NCBI GenBank assembly: GCA_052034255.1
Contig: JBPOIU010000007.1
Coordinates: forward strand, 1-64,000
Length of the DNA stretch: 64,000 nt
Direction of reading: 5' to 3'
Origin: JADJEK01 sp052034255
GTDB taxonomy: Bacteria > Planctomycetota > B15-G4 > JADJEK01
Under the pieces are notes generated by a model, which ran no database searches, was not told where the DNA came from, and saw only the letters and a program-made list of their open reading frames with translations. The position numbers were made by a program, and so were the translations under genes. The first letter of the stretch is position 1. Every line of letters begins with the position of its first letter. Shown piece after piece: positions 26,740 to 36,045 of this stretch.

Positions 26740-28194
26740 ATGCAGTTCGACGTCGCGCGCGAAGCGCAGGTGGTGTCCGCGGATCTCGTCACGGTCTGGC
26801 TCGCGCGCGGTGAGCGCGTCGGACTCACGACGGAGGTCGGCGCACTCGCGCAGGCGCTGCTCGATCGCGGCGAGTGGAAGGCCGAGCCGAAGAACGCGGT
26901 GCTGCTGTACGGCGGCAAGGGCGGCAAGCAGCGCTTGTTGCTGGTCGGGCTCGGCGCGGCGAAGGACGTGACGCCCGAACTCCTGAAGCGCGCGGCCGGC
27001 ATCACGTTGACGCGGACGAAGGCGGTCGCGGCGAAGCGCGTCGGCGTGATCGTGCGCGGCGTGAAACTCGCGCCGGCCGCCGTCGGTGACGCGATCGGCG
27101 AAGGGTTCACGCTGGCGTCGTACGTGGGTCCGGCGCGCAAGAAGACCGCCGACAAGCCGACCGCGCTGCCACGGGTCCTCGTCGCGGCGGACAAGGGCGC
27201 GGCGGCGGTCGAGTCCGCGCTCGAGCGTGGGCGCATCGTCGGTGAAGCGACCAATCGGGCGCGTCGGCTCGGCGATCTGCCCGCGAATGAGCTGACGCCC
27301 AGCGATCTGGGGGCCCAAGCCGCGGCCATGGCGCGCGAGGTCGGAGTGCGCTGCAAGGTCCACCGTGCGGCGGACCTGGCGCGCATGAAGATGGGTGGCA
27401 TCCTGGCGGTCGGCAAGGGCTCGGCGGAACCGCCGGTGCTCATCGAGCTGCACTACGCGCCGAAGCGGTACACGAAGACCGTCTGCATCGTCGGCAAGGG
27501 CATCACGTTCGACACCGGCGGCATCTCGATCAAGCCTTCGGCGGGCATGGAAGAGATGAAGTACGACATGTGCGGCGGCGCGGCCGTCGTAGGAGCGGTC
27601 GAAGCGGCCGCGCGCTTGAAGTTGCCGGTCCGCGTCGTCGGCATCATCGCGGCGGCCGAGAACATGCCGGGATCCCGCGCGCAGAAGCCGGGCGACACGT
27701 TGACCACGGCATCCGGGCATACGGTCGAAGTGATCAATACCGACGCCGAGGGCAGGCTCGTGTTGGCCGACGCACTGCATCATGCGACGACCTTCGAGCC
27801 CGACGCGATCGTCGATCTCGCGACGTTGACCGGGGCGTGCGTCGTCGCGCTCGGCCATGACGCCGCGGGTTTGTTCACGCGCCACGAAGCGATGCGGACG
27901 GCGTTGCACGAAGCGGCGGACGCGTCGGGCGATCCGCTCTGGCCGATGCCGGTGTTCACGGAGATGGAAGAGGATTTGAAGTCCGCGGTCGCGGATCTGA
28001 AGAACCTCGGGTCGCGCGAGGGCGGTGCGAGCTGGGCGGCCGTGTTCCTGAAGACCTTCGTCGGCGACGTGCCGTGGGCGCATCTCGACATCGCCGGCAC
28101 GGCGTGGGGAGTGCGTTCGCGCGAGTACCTCGGCAAGGGCGCGACCGGCGCGGGCGTGCGACTGCTGGCGAAGTGGCTCGAAAGCCTGAAGTGA
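26740..28194 (+). CDS. pepA: Leucyl aminopeptidase (M17)
   Basis: A 484-residue cytosolic aminopeptidase from ATG 26740 with GGGAG upstream. The two-metal site residues are all present: Lys253, Asp258 (GKGITFDTGG), Asp276 (KYDMCGG), Asp335 and Glu337 in the family signature NTDAEGRL (333-340), with catalytic Lys265 and Arg339. The N-terminal macro-like domain (about 1-165) is conventional. It releases N-terminal residues from peptides; in some bacteria PepA also binds DNA. Alone on its transcript, bounded by hairpins. Confidence 0.97.
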   Translation: MQFDVAREAQVVSADLVTVWLARGERVGLTTEVGALAQALLDRGEWKAEPKNAVLLYGGKGGKQRLLLVGLGAAKDVTPELLKRAAGITLTRTKAVAAKRVGVIVRGVKLAPAAVGDAIGEGFTLASYVGPARKKTADKPTALPRVLVAADKGAAAVESALERGRIVGEATNRARRLGDLPANELTPSDLGAQAAAMAREVGVRCKVHRAADLARMKMGGILAVGKGSAEPPVLIELHYAPKRYTKTVCIVGKGITFDTGGISIKPSAGMEEMKYDMCGGAAVVGAVEAAARLKLPVRVVGIIAAAENMPGSRAQKPGDTLTTASGHTVEVINTDAEGRLVLADALHHATTFEPDAIVDLATLTGACVVALGHDAAGLFTRHEAMRTALHEAADASGDPLWPMPVFTEMEEDLKSAVADLKNLGSREGGASWAAVFLKTFVGDVPWAHLDIAGTAWGVRSREYLGKGATGAGVRLLAKWLESLK

Positions 28195-28331
28195 CGTCAG
28201 CTCGCGGCGCGGATCGCGGCGGACGCCGACGACCGAGCGCGGAGAACGCAACCGGCCCACAAGGACCGTCGGCGCGCACAGGCCGTACCCGCGGCACAGC
28301 GTGACTGCGCCCAGGCCCAGGTGGGAAAAAA

Positions 28332-28377
28332 CGTGGGGACAGTCCCGGCGGAAAAAACCGCGGGGACTGTCCCCACG
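28332..28377. repeat. Inverted repeat, GTGGGGACAGTCCC type
   Basis: A 15-bp perfect arm pair, 28332-28346 and 28363-28377, encloses a further GCGG/CCGC stem around AAAAAA. The arms themselves contain the internal palindrome GGGACAGTCCC/GGGGACTGTCCCC. It lies between the convergent pepA and radical SAM genes, 18 bases before a separate terminator. The look is of a mobile REP-like element rather than a simple terminator. Confidence 0.8.
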
Positions 28378-28393
28378 AGCTCACCCTTGGAAA

Positions 28394-28435
28394 CGACGAG
28401 GCCGCGTGACTGAGTTCAGTCACGCGGCCTCGTCG
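28394..28435. terminator. Long perfect bidirectional terminator hairpin
   Basis: 20-bp perfect arms, 28394-28413 and 28416-28435, with a 2-base centre, followed on the plus strand by CTTCTTCGTCCTT and on the minus strand by TTTCC. It separates convergent pepA and the radical SAM gene, so it can stop transcription from either side. Confidence 0.85.
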
Positions 28436-28457
28436 CTTCTTCGTCCTTGCGGACGGA

Positions 28458-30005
28458 TCAATCCATGTGGGCCGCGACGCGCTCGTCGCCCATCATCGTC
28501 TTCGCCGCGAGGCGCTTGCTGATCTTGCCGAACAGCTTCTCGTAGCAGCGGATCGTGCCCTTGATGGCCACGCGCTTCGTGAAGTCCCACCAGAACCAGT
28601 TCTTCATGCCCGTGAAGCCCTGGGCCTCGTTGTAGATCTTGTTCTGCTCGGAGACGAGGACCTCGGAGTGGAGCATGTAGATCACGGTCAGGATCGGCGA
28701 CAGCCACTTGATGCGGATGAGCTTGCGCATCATCGGCTCGAGCTTCGGATTGCGCACGACGATCGGGAACAGCTTGTGGAAGTTCTCGAACTCGTGGCGG
28801 TTGTCGAACGAGATCGGCGACGTGCGGTTGAAGCGGTTGCTGAACTTCTCCCATTCGTCGGTCGCGTAACCCATGTTCTCCGTCATGTCGTTGATGTCGG
28901 TCATGGGATACGGCTGCAGCAACGACACCAGCGGGTGGTCGACCTTGCACTCGATGTTCAAGCGCAGCGTGTCGAACTCGTCCTCGATCGTCGAACCCGG
29001 CGCGCCGATCATGTTCAACGAGCCGAGGCGGATGCCGTGCTTGTTGATGTACGTCGCCGCGTTGACGAGCTGTTGGCGCGTCGTGTTCTTCTTGTAGACC
29101 TGATTGCGGATGTGGTCGTTCGCCGCCTCGATCGCGATGCGCGTGTAGATGCAGCCCGACTTGCGCAACAGCTCGATCTGCTTCTCCTGGACCATGTTCG
29201 CCATCAGGATGCAGTCGAACGGCAGGCCGACTTCCTTCGGCCAACGCTCGGCGAACTCTTCGAGCCAATCCATGCGGATGTTGAAGATGTCGTCGACGAA
29301 GTGAACCATGCGCAGCGGGTACTTCGCGCGCACCTGCTTCACTTCCTCGATGATGTGCGACACCGAGCGCTTGCGGACGTACTCGACCTTGTTCGTGCCG
29401 TAGAGCTTCTTGCGCCACGAGTGGTGGAAGCAGAACGAACAGTCCATCGGGCAACCGCGCATCGACACGAACACCTTGCGGTGCGAGTCGCGATAGAGCG
29501 GCGCGGCGTCGTAGATGACTTCGCGGTCGGGGAACCCCAGCGCTTCGAGTTCCGCCGAGGTCATCAGCGGCCGCTGCTGGTTGATCTTCAGCGAGCCGTC
29601 CGCGTTCTTGAACACGAAGTTCGGCGTCTCGCGGATGTCCTCGCCGCGCTCCATGCGCGCCAGCAGGTCGACGATCGCGACTTCACCCTCGCCGCGGCAG
29701 AACGCGTCGCACGGCCCGTCCTTGATGAACTCCGGCACCGCGGTCGGATGCGGACCACCGTGGATGACGAGCGCGTTGCTGTGCTGCTTGACGGCCTTCG
29801 TCAGGTCCATCATGTAGCTGTGCAGGCCGGTCGTGTACGACATCGCGATGACGTGCGGGTCGTATTCCTTGACCTTCGCGACCCAGTCCTTGTCGGGCAG
29901 GAACAGCGCCTTCGACTCGTGCCCGGCGTTCTTGACCGCCCGGGACAAGTACATGATCCCGAGCATTTCCTGGGGCAGGAACTCTTCGAGGAATAGAACG
30001 CGCAT
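28458..30005 (-). CDS. B12-binding-domain radical SAM protein
   Basis: A 515-residue protein from ATG 30005. The N-terminal cobalamin-type Rossmann domain (about 1-130) has VIHGGPHPTAVPEF and CRGEGE; the DxHxxG cobalamin-base motif is not seen. The radical SAM core follows with the cluster motif RGCPMDCSFCFHH (Cys-x3-Cys-x2-Cys, about 192-204) and then FVDDIFN and NMIGAPGST. This is the BchE/HpnP-like class that methylates or rearranges lipids, porphyrins and antibiotics. It is adjacent to a glycosyltransferase on the same strand, so a surface-lipid or glycan substrate is likely (inference). A related gene lies at 56395-57816. Confidence 0.92.
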   Translation of the reverse strand: MRVLFLEEFLPQEMLGIMYLSRAVKNAGHESKALFLPDKDWVAKVKEYDPHVIAMSYTTGLHSYMMDLTKAVKQHSNALVIHGGPHPTAVPEFIKDGPCDAFCRGEGEVAIVDLLARMERGEDIRETPNFVFKNADGSLKINQQRPLMTSAELEALGFPDREVIYDAAPLYRDSHRKVFVSMRGCPMDCSFCFHHSWRKKLYGTNKVEYVRKRSVSHIIEEVKQVRAKYPLRMVHFVDDIFNIRMDWLEEFAERWPKEVGLPFDCILMANMVQEKQIELLRKSGCIYTRIAIEAANDHIRNQVYKKNTTRQQLVNAATYINKHGIRLGSLNMIGAPGSTIEDEFDTLRLNIECKVDHPLVSLLQPYPMTDINDMTENMGYATDEWEKFSNRFNRTSPISFDNRHEFENFHKLFPIVVRNPKLEPMMRKLIRIKWLSPILTVIYMLHSEVLVSEQNKIYNEAQGFTGMKNWFWWDFTKRVAIKGTIRCYEKLFGKISKRLAAKTMMGDERVAAHMD

Positions 30006-30130
30006 GGAGGTCCGTCCAAGTTGTGGGTGAGGGCTTCCGCTGCACGTGGGGCGTGCAATGGTGTCGTCGCCAGCCGAACTATAACACCAAGGTGCGACCC
30101 CGCAACTTCGGCGCGAAGAGCGGGGAAACT

Positions 30131-31285
30131 TCAGCGATCGGCGTCGACGAGACTCTGCAACAGAGCTTCGACGCGGGAAAACAACGTCTCGCGATCGAAG
30201 GCGCGCACCTTGTCGCGGGAGTACGCCCCGAAGCGCGCCGCCAGTTGCGCGTCCGCGAGGATGCGGCTCAGGCCGTCCCGGATCGCCGCCACGTCGTTGA
30301 AATCGGTCAGGATCCCGTTGCGATCGTGCTCGACCAACTCCGGATTCCCACACACGTTGGAGCAGACGATGGGGGTGCCGAGGAACATCACCTCGAGCAG
30401 GGTGTGGGACAGGCCCTCGTAGCGCGAGTTCAGCGCGAACACATCGGCGGCGCGAATCCACTCGAGCGTTTCGCCGTGGGGGCGGTTGCCGACGAAATGG
30501 ACGCGGTCCGCGACGCCGCATTCCGTCGCGAGTCGGGTCCAGGCGTCGAGTTCCTCGCCGTCACCGACGACGTAAAGATGTTCGTCACCGCGCATCTGCG
30601 CGAGCGCTCGGATCAGTCCGTCGACGCCCTTCCACACCATCAAACGGCAGACCGTCACGATGACGCGTCGATCCTCGGGCACACCGAGCTTCGCGCGCGC
30701 TTGCGCCTTCGTCGTCGCGAACGTCTTCGGGCCGTTGTAGACGTTGTGGATCAGCCGCACCTTCTCGGGCGCGATGCCGTATCCGATGACGATCCGGCGC
30801 AGATAGTCCGAGCACGACACGATCGCGTCGACCCGTTTCCACCACCACTTCTGGAGCGTGCGCGCGAGCCAGACCTTGAACCCGTACGACTTGCGCTGGT
30901 ACGCGTCGATGTCGTCGTCGGTCCAGCCGTAGCGATGCGCGATCTCCCAACTGCCGTCGACCATGATCCGGATCGCGCACTTCTTGCCGCGCAGCTTCGC
31001 GGCGAGCACCGCGAGCAACGCCAGGTGCTCATTCACGTAGACGACGTCACGATCCTTCGCATGTTCGTAGATCTTCAAGAACGAGCGCCAGTAGCGCTTC
31101 GGCAACGAGTCCCGCGTGATCGCGACGACGTCGAACGGGTATCCCTTCGGCTGCGGATCCTCACAGAACGCGACGACCTTGACGTCGTGACCGCGCTCGA
31201 CGAGGAACCGCCCGAGGCTCGGGACGTAGACCGCGGGGCCTCCGAGGTCGGGCGGAAACACTGGCGTGGTGATGAGAACGCGCAC
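30131..31285 (-). CDS. GT4-type glycosyltransferase
   Basis: A 384-residue GT-B enzyme, start GTG 31285. The N-terminus (RVLITTPVFPPDLGGPAVYV) is the acceptor-domain glycine turn common in GT4, and the donor domain has VTVCRLMVWKGVDGLI (about 210-225) and RYEGLSHTLLEVM (E-x7-E). It probably adds one sugar to the glycan made by this region. Separated by 125 bases from the radical SAM gene, same strand. Confidence 0.92.
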   Translation of the reverse strand: MRVLITTPVFPPDLGGPAVYVPSLGRFLVERGHDVKVVAFCEDPQPKGYPFDVVAITRDSLPKRYWRSFLKIYEHAKDRDVVYVNEHLALLAVLAAKLRGKKCAIRIMVDGSWEIAHRYGWTDDDIDAYQRKSYGFKVWLARTLQKWWWKRVDAIVSCSDYLRRIVIGYGIAPEKVRLIHNVYNGPKTFATTKAQARAKLGVPEDRRVIVTVCRLMVWKGVDGLIRALAQMRGDEHLYVVGDGEELDAWTRLATECGVADRVHFVGNRPHGETLEWIRAADVFALNSRYEGLSHTLLEVMFLGTPIVCSNVCGNPELVEHDRNGILTDFNDVAAIRDGLSRILADAQLAARFGAYSRDKVRAFDRETLFSRVEALLQSLVDADR

Positions 31286-31476
31286 GTCGGGGTCCGGACG
31301 AGAAAGGTCGCGGAGTCTACGACGCGATGCGGAGGTCGGCCACTCGTGCGGGCACGACTCGGTGTCGCGGGCCGAACGGGCCGCGGGATCGGCCGACGAT
31401 CGTCGACCAAACGCTTGCCGCGGTTGACTTTCGGGCGGGCTCCCCGATAGGGTTCCGGCCTTCGTCGTGGAAGCGA

Positions 31477-31551
31477 GGCGGCATAGCCAAGCGGTAAGGC
31501 GACGGATTGCAAATCCGTTATTCCCCGGTTCGATCCCGGGTGCCGCCTCCA
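31477..31551 (+). tRNA. tRNA-Cys (anticodon GCA)
   Basis: Acceptor GGCGGCA pairs with TGCCGCC; D stem with GCC-AAGCGGTAA-GGC; anticodon stem ACGGA/TCCGT with loop TTGCAAA giving GCA; T stem CCCGG/CCGGG. Encoded CCA at 31549-31551. Confidence 0.96.
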
Positions 31552-31625
31552 TCTCGACGAACGCCTCGACGATCGCAACCTGACCTCGGCGAGGTGACTC
31601 CGAAGCGAGACCGAGAGAGTTCGGA

Positions 31626-31714
31626 GTGGGAGTGGCGGAATTGGCAGACGCACGGGACTTAAAATCCTGCGACCCCTCGGGGTCGTGCGGGTTCGACCCC
31701 CGCCTCCCGCACCA
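31626..31714 (+). tRNA. tRNA-Leu (anticodon TAA)
   Basis: Acceptor GTGGGAG with CTCCCGC (one G-U), anticodon loop CTTAAAA giving TAA, long class II variable arm GACCCCTCGGGGTC, T arm GCGGG/CCCGC around TTCGACC, encoded CCA. 74 bases downstream of tRNA-Cys. Confidence 0.95.
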
Positions 31715-31810
31715 CGTCGCGACCTCGCTCGGCCCGTCACGATTCTCGCGGAAGCCCGAGGGCTCGCACGCGTTGCGACCGGACGCGAACTCCTTGGACG
31801 AGACCCTTCC

Positions 31811-32764
31811 ATGCGCGTCCTGGTGACCGGCGGTGCCGGCTTCGTCGGCTCTCATCTGGTCGCGCGCCTGCTCGCGCGCGGCGATGAGGTCGTCGTGCTC
31901 GACGACCTGTCGACCGGCGACGCGGCTACCATCGATCGTTCGCGCGCGTCGCTGATCGTCGCCGACGTCACCGACGCGACGCAGGTCGACGCGAGCGTCG
32001 CCGGTGTCGATCGCGTGGTGCATCTCGCGTCGGTCGTCGGCGTCGAACGCGTCGCCGCCGAGCCCGCGCGCACCCGCACCGTCATCGAACACGGAGCCCG
32101 CGCGGTGATCGCCGCCGCGACGCGGCATCGCGTGCCGACGATCGTCGTCACGTCGTCCGAGGTCTATGGGTTCGAGGCGCCGGCGCCGGTCCACGAATCC
32201 TTCGAGCCCGCCGACGACGATGCCGTCGCCGCGCGCTGGTCCTACGTGCGCGCGAAGCGCGTCGCCGATCGCCTCGCGCGCGACGCGTACGCCGCGGGCG
32301 CCCCGATCCTGACCGTGCGTCCGTTCAACATCGTCGGCGAGCGCCAGCGCGAGGACGGCGGCGCCGTGCTGCCGCGCTTCGTCGCGCGCGCACTGCGCGG
32401 CGAGCCGCTCGAGGTCCATGGCGATGGTGCGCAGAGTCGCGCGTTGCTCGACGTACGCGACGCGGCGTCGGCGCTGATCGCGCTGCTCGAGCACGAGCGG
32501 TTCGCGTTCGATGCGCTGAATCTCGGCGGCAGCGACGAGTGGACGATGCTCGCGCTCGCGCACGAAGTCGTCCGCGTGCTGCGCGTGGCGGTCGACGTGC
32601 ATTGCGTCGCCCCGAGCGCGGAGCGCCGCGTCGCCGAGATCCGCCGCCGTCTGCCGGACCTGACGCGCCTCACCGCGCTCGGCATCCGCCCGGCGGCGAT
32701 CGACCTCGCGGCGGTGGTGCAGCGCGTGGCGACGAGTCTCGAGGCGGCCGCGGCCGGCGTCTGA
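31811..32764 (+). CDS. NAD-dependent epimerase/dehydratase (UDP-glucose 4-epimerase-like)
   Basis: A 317-residue extended short-chain dehydrogenase from ATG 31811. The NAD site is GGAGFVGSH (7-15), with Ser115/116 in TSSEVYG, and the catalytic pair is Tyr145 and Lys149 in SYVRAK. It makes a modified nucleotide sugar for the glycan cluster, such as UDP-galactose or a relative; the exact sugar cannot be read from the sequence. It is coupled to the asparagine-synthase gene by a one-base overlap (TGATG). Confidence 0.92.
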   Translation: MRVLVTGGAGFVGSHLVARLLARGDEVVVLDDLSTGDAATIDRSRASLIVADVTDATQVDASVAGVDRVVHLASVVGVERVAAEPARTRTVIEHGARAVIAAATRHRVPTIVVTSSEVYGFEAPAPVHESFEPADDDAVAARWSYVRAKRVADRLARDAYAAGAPILTVRPFNIVGERQREDGGAVLPRFVARALRGEPLEVHGDGAQSRALLDVRDAASALIALLEHERFAFDALNLGGSDEWTMLALAHEVVRVLRVAVDVHCVAPSAERRVAEIRRRLPDLTRLTALGIRPAAIDLAAVVQRVATSLEAAAAGV

Positions 32765-34662
32765 TGTGCGGGCTCTGCGGCGCGTTCGCGCTCGATCCCG
32801 AGCAACCGATCGATCGCGCGGCTCTCGAGGCGATGACCCGAAGCCTCGCGCACCGCGGTCCCGACGGTGAGTGCATCGCGCATGGACCAGGATTCGCGCT
32901 CGGCTTCCGGCGCCTCGCGATCCTCGATCCGTCCGAGCGCGGCATGCAGCCGACGTCGACCCAAGACGGCGCGATCACGTCGGTGCTGAACGGCGAGATC
33001 TACAACTACCCCGAGTTGCGTGCCGACCTCGAAGCGCACGGCGTGCAACTGCGCTCCGGTTGCGACGCGGAGATCATCCCGCATCTCTACGCACGACACG
33101 GCCCGGCGTTCGTCGAGCGCTTGCGGGGCATGTTCGCGGTCGCGGTCGTCGACACGCGCGATCACCGACTGGTGCTGGCGCGCGATCGGCTCGGCAAGAA
33201 GCCGCTCTACGTCGCCCGCCGCGAAGGCCGCATCGAGTTCGCATCCGAACCGAAGGCGCTGTTGGCCGCGAGTCCGTCCGCCGTCGAGCCCGACCCCGCG
33301 GGCCTCGTGCGGTTCTTGTGCTTCGGTTACGTGCCGGGGCCCGGATCGGCGTTTCGCGGCCTCGAGCGCGTGCAGCCCGGCGAACGCTGGGTGGTCGATC
33401 GCAGCGGAGTCCGCGTCGAACGCTACTGGTCGCTTCCCGAACCCGCGCCGCGCGCACGGGTCGAGCTCCGAACGCTCGTCGATCAGTTCGACCATCTGCT
33501 CGCGCAGGCGACCACCGAGCGGCTCGCGTCGGATGTGCCGCTCGGCGTGTTGTTGTCCGGCGGCATCGATTCGGGCCTCGTGCTCGCGAAGGCGGCGAAG
33601 GCCGCGCGCCGGCCGCTCGAAGCGTTCACGATCGCGTTCGCCGACAAGGCGCACGACGAGCGCGCGCTGGCGGCGCGCACGGCGAAGCACCTCGGCGTGC
33701 GCCTGCATGTGCTCGAGGCGCAGCCGATCCCGCCCGAGTCGTTGCTCGACATCGCGCGCACATGGGACGAGCCGTTCGGCGACGCGTCCGCGTATCCGAC
33801 CGCGTTGGTCGCGAAACTCGCGCGCGCGCAGGTGACCGTCGCGCTATCGGGCGACGGCGGCGACGAAGCCTTCGCGGGCTATCGACGCCATCGCGCGCTG
33901 GCGCTGGCGCGGCGCATCGACCGCTTCGTGCCTCGCGCGTTGCGCTCGCTGCTCGCGCGCGCCGTCGGTGAGAGCGCGAACGGTGTCGGTGGCCGCAGCG
34001 GCTTCGGAGCGTTCCGTCGGTTCGCGACGGCGCTCGGCTTGCACGGCGACGCCGAGCGACAGATCTACTGGTCGACGTACTTCCGCACGCGCGTGCGCGA
34101 GCGCCTGCTGCACCCCGAACTGCGCGAGGCGGCGGATCCGGATGCCGAGGCCGCGGCCGAGTTCGAACGTCAGCCGGGCGGCGTCGTCGAGCGCGCACTG
34201 CGCTTCGATCAAGCGCGGTATCTGCCCGATGACCTGCTCGTGAAGATGGACACGGCGTCGATGGCCGTCGGGCTCGAGGTGCGCTCGCCGCTGCTCGACC
34301 ACCGGATCGTCGAGTTCGCGGCGACGCTGCCGAGTCACCTGCGCGATGGCTCCGGCGACACCAAGCCGCTGTTGCGCGCTCTGGCCGCGCGTCTGTTGCC
34401 GCCCGAGGTCGCGACCGCGCGCAAACGCGGCTTCGGCGTGCCGCTCGCCGCGTGGCTGCGAGGCCCGTTCGCCGGCGTCGCGCGTCGCGTGCTGCTCTCC
34501 GAGCGCATGACGCGGCGGCGCGTGTTCGCGCCCGGAGCGCTGCGCGACGTGCTCGAGCGCCACGCCACGGGCCGCGAGGACTGGTCGCAGTACATTTGGC
34601 TCGCGCTCGTGCTCGAGCTGTGGTTCCGCCGCTTCGTCGATCGCGATCTCTCGCTCGACTGA
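32764..34662 (+). CDS. asnB: Asparagine synthase (glutamine-hydrolysing)-type amidotransferase
   Basis: A 632-residue class II amidotransferase. The glutaminase nucleophile Cys2 follows the initiator (MCGLCG), NGEIYNY (76-82) marks the Ntn domain, and the ATP-pyrophosphatase loop SGGIDS (265-270) the synthetase domain. Such enzymes in exopolysaccharide clusters amidate sugars or amino-acid decorations as often as they make asparagine. The overlap with the epimerase gene and the GT4 gene 41 bases downstream favour a role in glycan tailoring (inference). Confidence 0.94.
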   Translation: MCGLCGAFALDPEQPIDRAALEAMTRSLAHRGPDGECIAHGPGFALGFRRLAILDPSERGMQPTSTQDGAITSVLNGEIYNYPELRADLEAHGVQLRSGCDAEIIPHLYARHGPAFVERLRGMFAVAVVDTRDHRLVLARDRLGKKPLYVARREGRIEFASEPKALLAASPSAVEPDPAGLVRFLCFGYVPGPGSAFRGLERVQPGERWVVDRSGVRVERYWSLPEPAPRARVELRTLVDQFDHLLAQATTERLASDVPLGVLLSGGIDSGLVLAKAAKAARRPLEAFTIAFADKAHDERALAARTAKHLGVRLHVLEAQPIPPESLLDIARTWDEPFGDASAYPTALVAKLARAQVTVALSGDGGDEAFAGYRRHRALALARRIDRFVPRALRSLLARAVGESANGVGGRSGFGAFRRFATALGLHGDAERQIYWSTYFRTRVRERLLHPELREAADPDAEAAAEFERQPGGVVERALRFDQARYLPDDLLVKMDTASMAVGLEVRSPLLDHRIVEFAATLPSHLRDGSGDTKPLLRALAARLLPPEVATARKRGFGVPLAAWLRGPFAGVARRVLLSERMTRRRVFAPGALRDVLERHATGREDWSQYIWLALVLELWFRRFVDRDLSLD

Positions 34663-34703
34663 ATCGGCGGCTTCAAACGAATCGAACCGGTCGCGGAGTC
34701 GTC

Positions 34704-35867
34704 GTGCGCGTCGCTCGCATCCTCGGTCGCGCCAACGTGGGCGGCCCGATCAAGACCGTGCTGGCGTTGTGTCGGCGGCTCAGCGCCCACGGCGTGACGA
34801 CTCGGTTGTTCGTCGGGCCTTCCGGTCCGCGCGAGGGCGATCGGCTCGAAGGCGTGGACGACGTGGACGTCGTGCGCGTGCCGCAGTTGCGGCGCGGCGC
34901 GAGCCCGTTCGATTGGCGTGGAATCGCGCAACTGCGACGCCTGCTGCGCGACTTCGCGCCGGACGTCGTCCATACGCACACGGCGAAAGCGGGCCTGCTC
35001 GGACGCCGAGCGGCGCGCGCGCTCGAGCCGCGGCCGGTGATCGTGCACACGTTCCACGGCCACGTGTTGCGCGGCTACTTCGCGCCGCCCGTGGTCGCGG
35101 CGCTCGCCGCGCTGGAGCGCTGGCTCGCTCGCGATTGCGACGCGATCGTCGCCGTCGGAGCGCGTGTCGCCTCGGATCTGGTCGACACGTTCCGCGTCGT
35201 CGAACGCGGGCGCATGGTCGTCATCGACAACGGCATCGACCTCGCGCCGTACGCCGCGTTGCCGACGCGCCGCGAGGCGCGCGCGGCGTTGGGTCTCGAC
35301 GCCGACGCGCGCGCGCCGTGCATCGTCGTGCCGGCCCGCCTCGCTGCGATCAAGGGTCACGCGACGTTGTTCGGAGCGCTCGCGCACGAGGCGCTGGCGG
35401 CGCGCGACCTCGATGTCGTGCTGCTCGGCGACGGCCCGTTGCGGGCCGGGCTCGAGCGGGACGCGGCGCAACTCGGAACCGGCGCGCGGGTCCACTTCGT
35501 CGGCTTCGTCGATGCGATCGAGCGCGTGCTGCCGGCGGCCGACGTCGTCGTATTGCCCTCGATCAATGAGGGCCAGCCGTTGGCGCTGCTGGAAGCGATG
35601 GCCGCGGGAGTCGCGGTCGTTGCGACCGCCGTCGGCGGGGTCCCCGACCTGATCACCGATGGTCTCGACGGCGCGTTGGTGCGGCCCAAAGATGCGACCG
35701 CACTCGCGCGGCGCCTGGCGGCCGAACTCGACGACGACCGCGGACGGTCCGCGCGCGCGGCGGCGGCGCGGCAGCGCGTCTTCCGTTCGGGCTCGATCGA
35801 TCGCGTGGTCGCCGAGCACCTGGCGTTGTACGACCGCCTCCTGCGGCATCGGCGTCGGTCGACGTGA
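34704..35867 (+). CDS. GT4-type glycosyltransferase
   Basis: A 387-residue GT-B enzyme, start GTG 34704 with GGAG seven bases ahead. The acceptor domain has RANVGGPIKTVL (about 8-19) and VVHTHTAKAGLLGR, the donor domain VPARLAAIKGHATLF and NEGQPLALLEAM (E-x7-E). It is the last gene of the epimerase-amidotransferase-GT operon. Confidence 0.92.
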   Translation: MRVARILGRANVGGPIKTVLALCRRLSAHGVTTRLFVGPSGPREGDRLEGVDDVDVVRVPQLRRGASPFDWRGIAQLRRLLRDFAPDVVHTHTAKAGLLGRRAARALEPRPVIVHTFHGHVLRGYFAPPVVAALAALERWLARDCDAIVAVGARVASDLVDTFRVVERGRMVVIDNGIDLAPYAALPTRREARAALGLDADARAPCIVVPARLAAIKGHATLFGALAHEALAARDLDVVLLGDGPLRAGLERDAAQLGTGARVHFVGFVDAIERVLPAADVVVLPSINEGQPLALLEAMAAGVAVVATAVGGVPDLITDGLDGALVRPKDATALARRLAAELDDDRGRSARAAAARQRVFRSGSIDRVVAEHLALYDRLLRHRRRST

Positions 35868-36045
35868 CCCCGCATGGCGGACTCCCGTCCGACCCCGCGG
35901 CGGCGGGTCTTGACGTTCGCGGCGAGCTCGCCCAGGATTCGGCCCGCCACTTGCTCATCCGGAGGGCGGTCGATCGGAGAGTTCCGACCTCGACCATGGG
36001 ATTCGCTTCGCTCCCTTCACTCCAGACACCCGAGGAATCCTGCCC

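Noticed and set aside
31477..31714. tRNA-Cys/tRNA-Leu as the attachment site of an integrated island carrying the glycan genes
   Set aside because: No integrase, no direct repeat of a tRNA 3' end and no composition change was seen.
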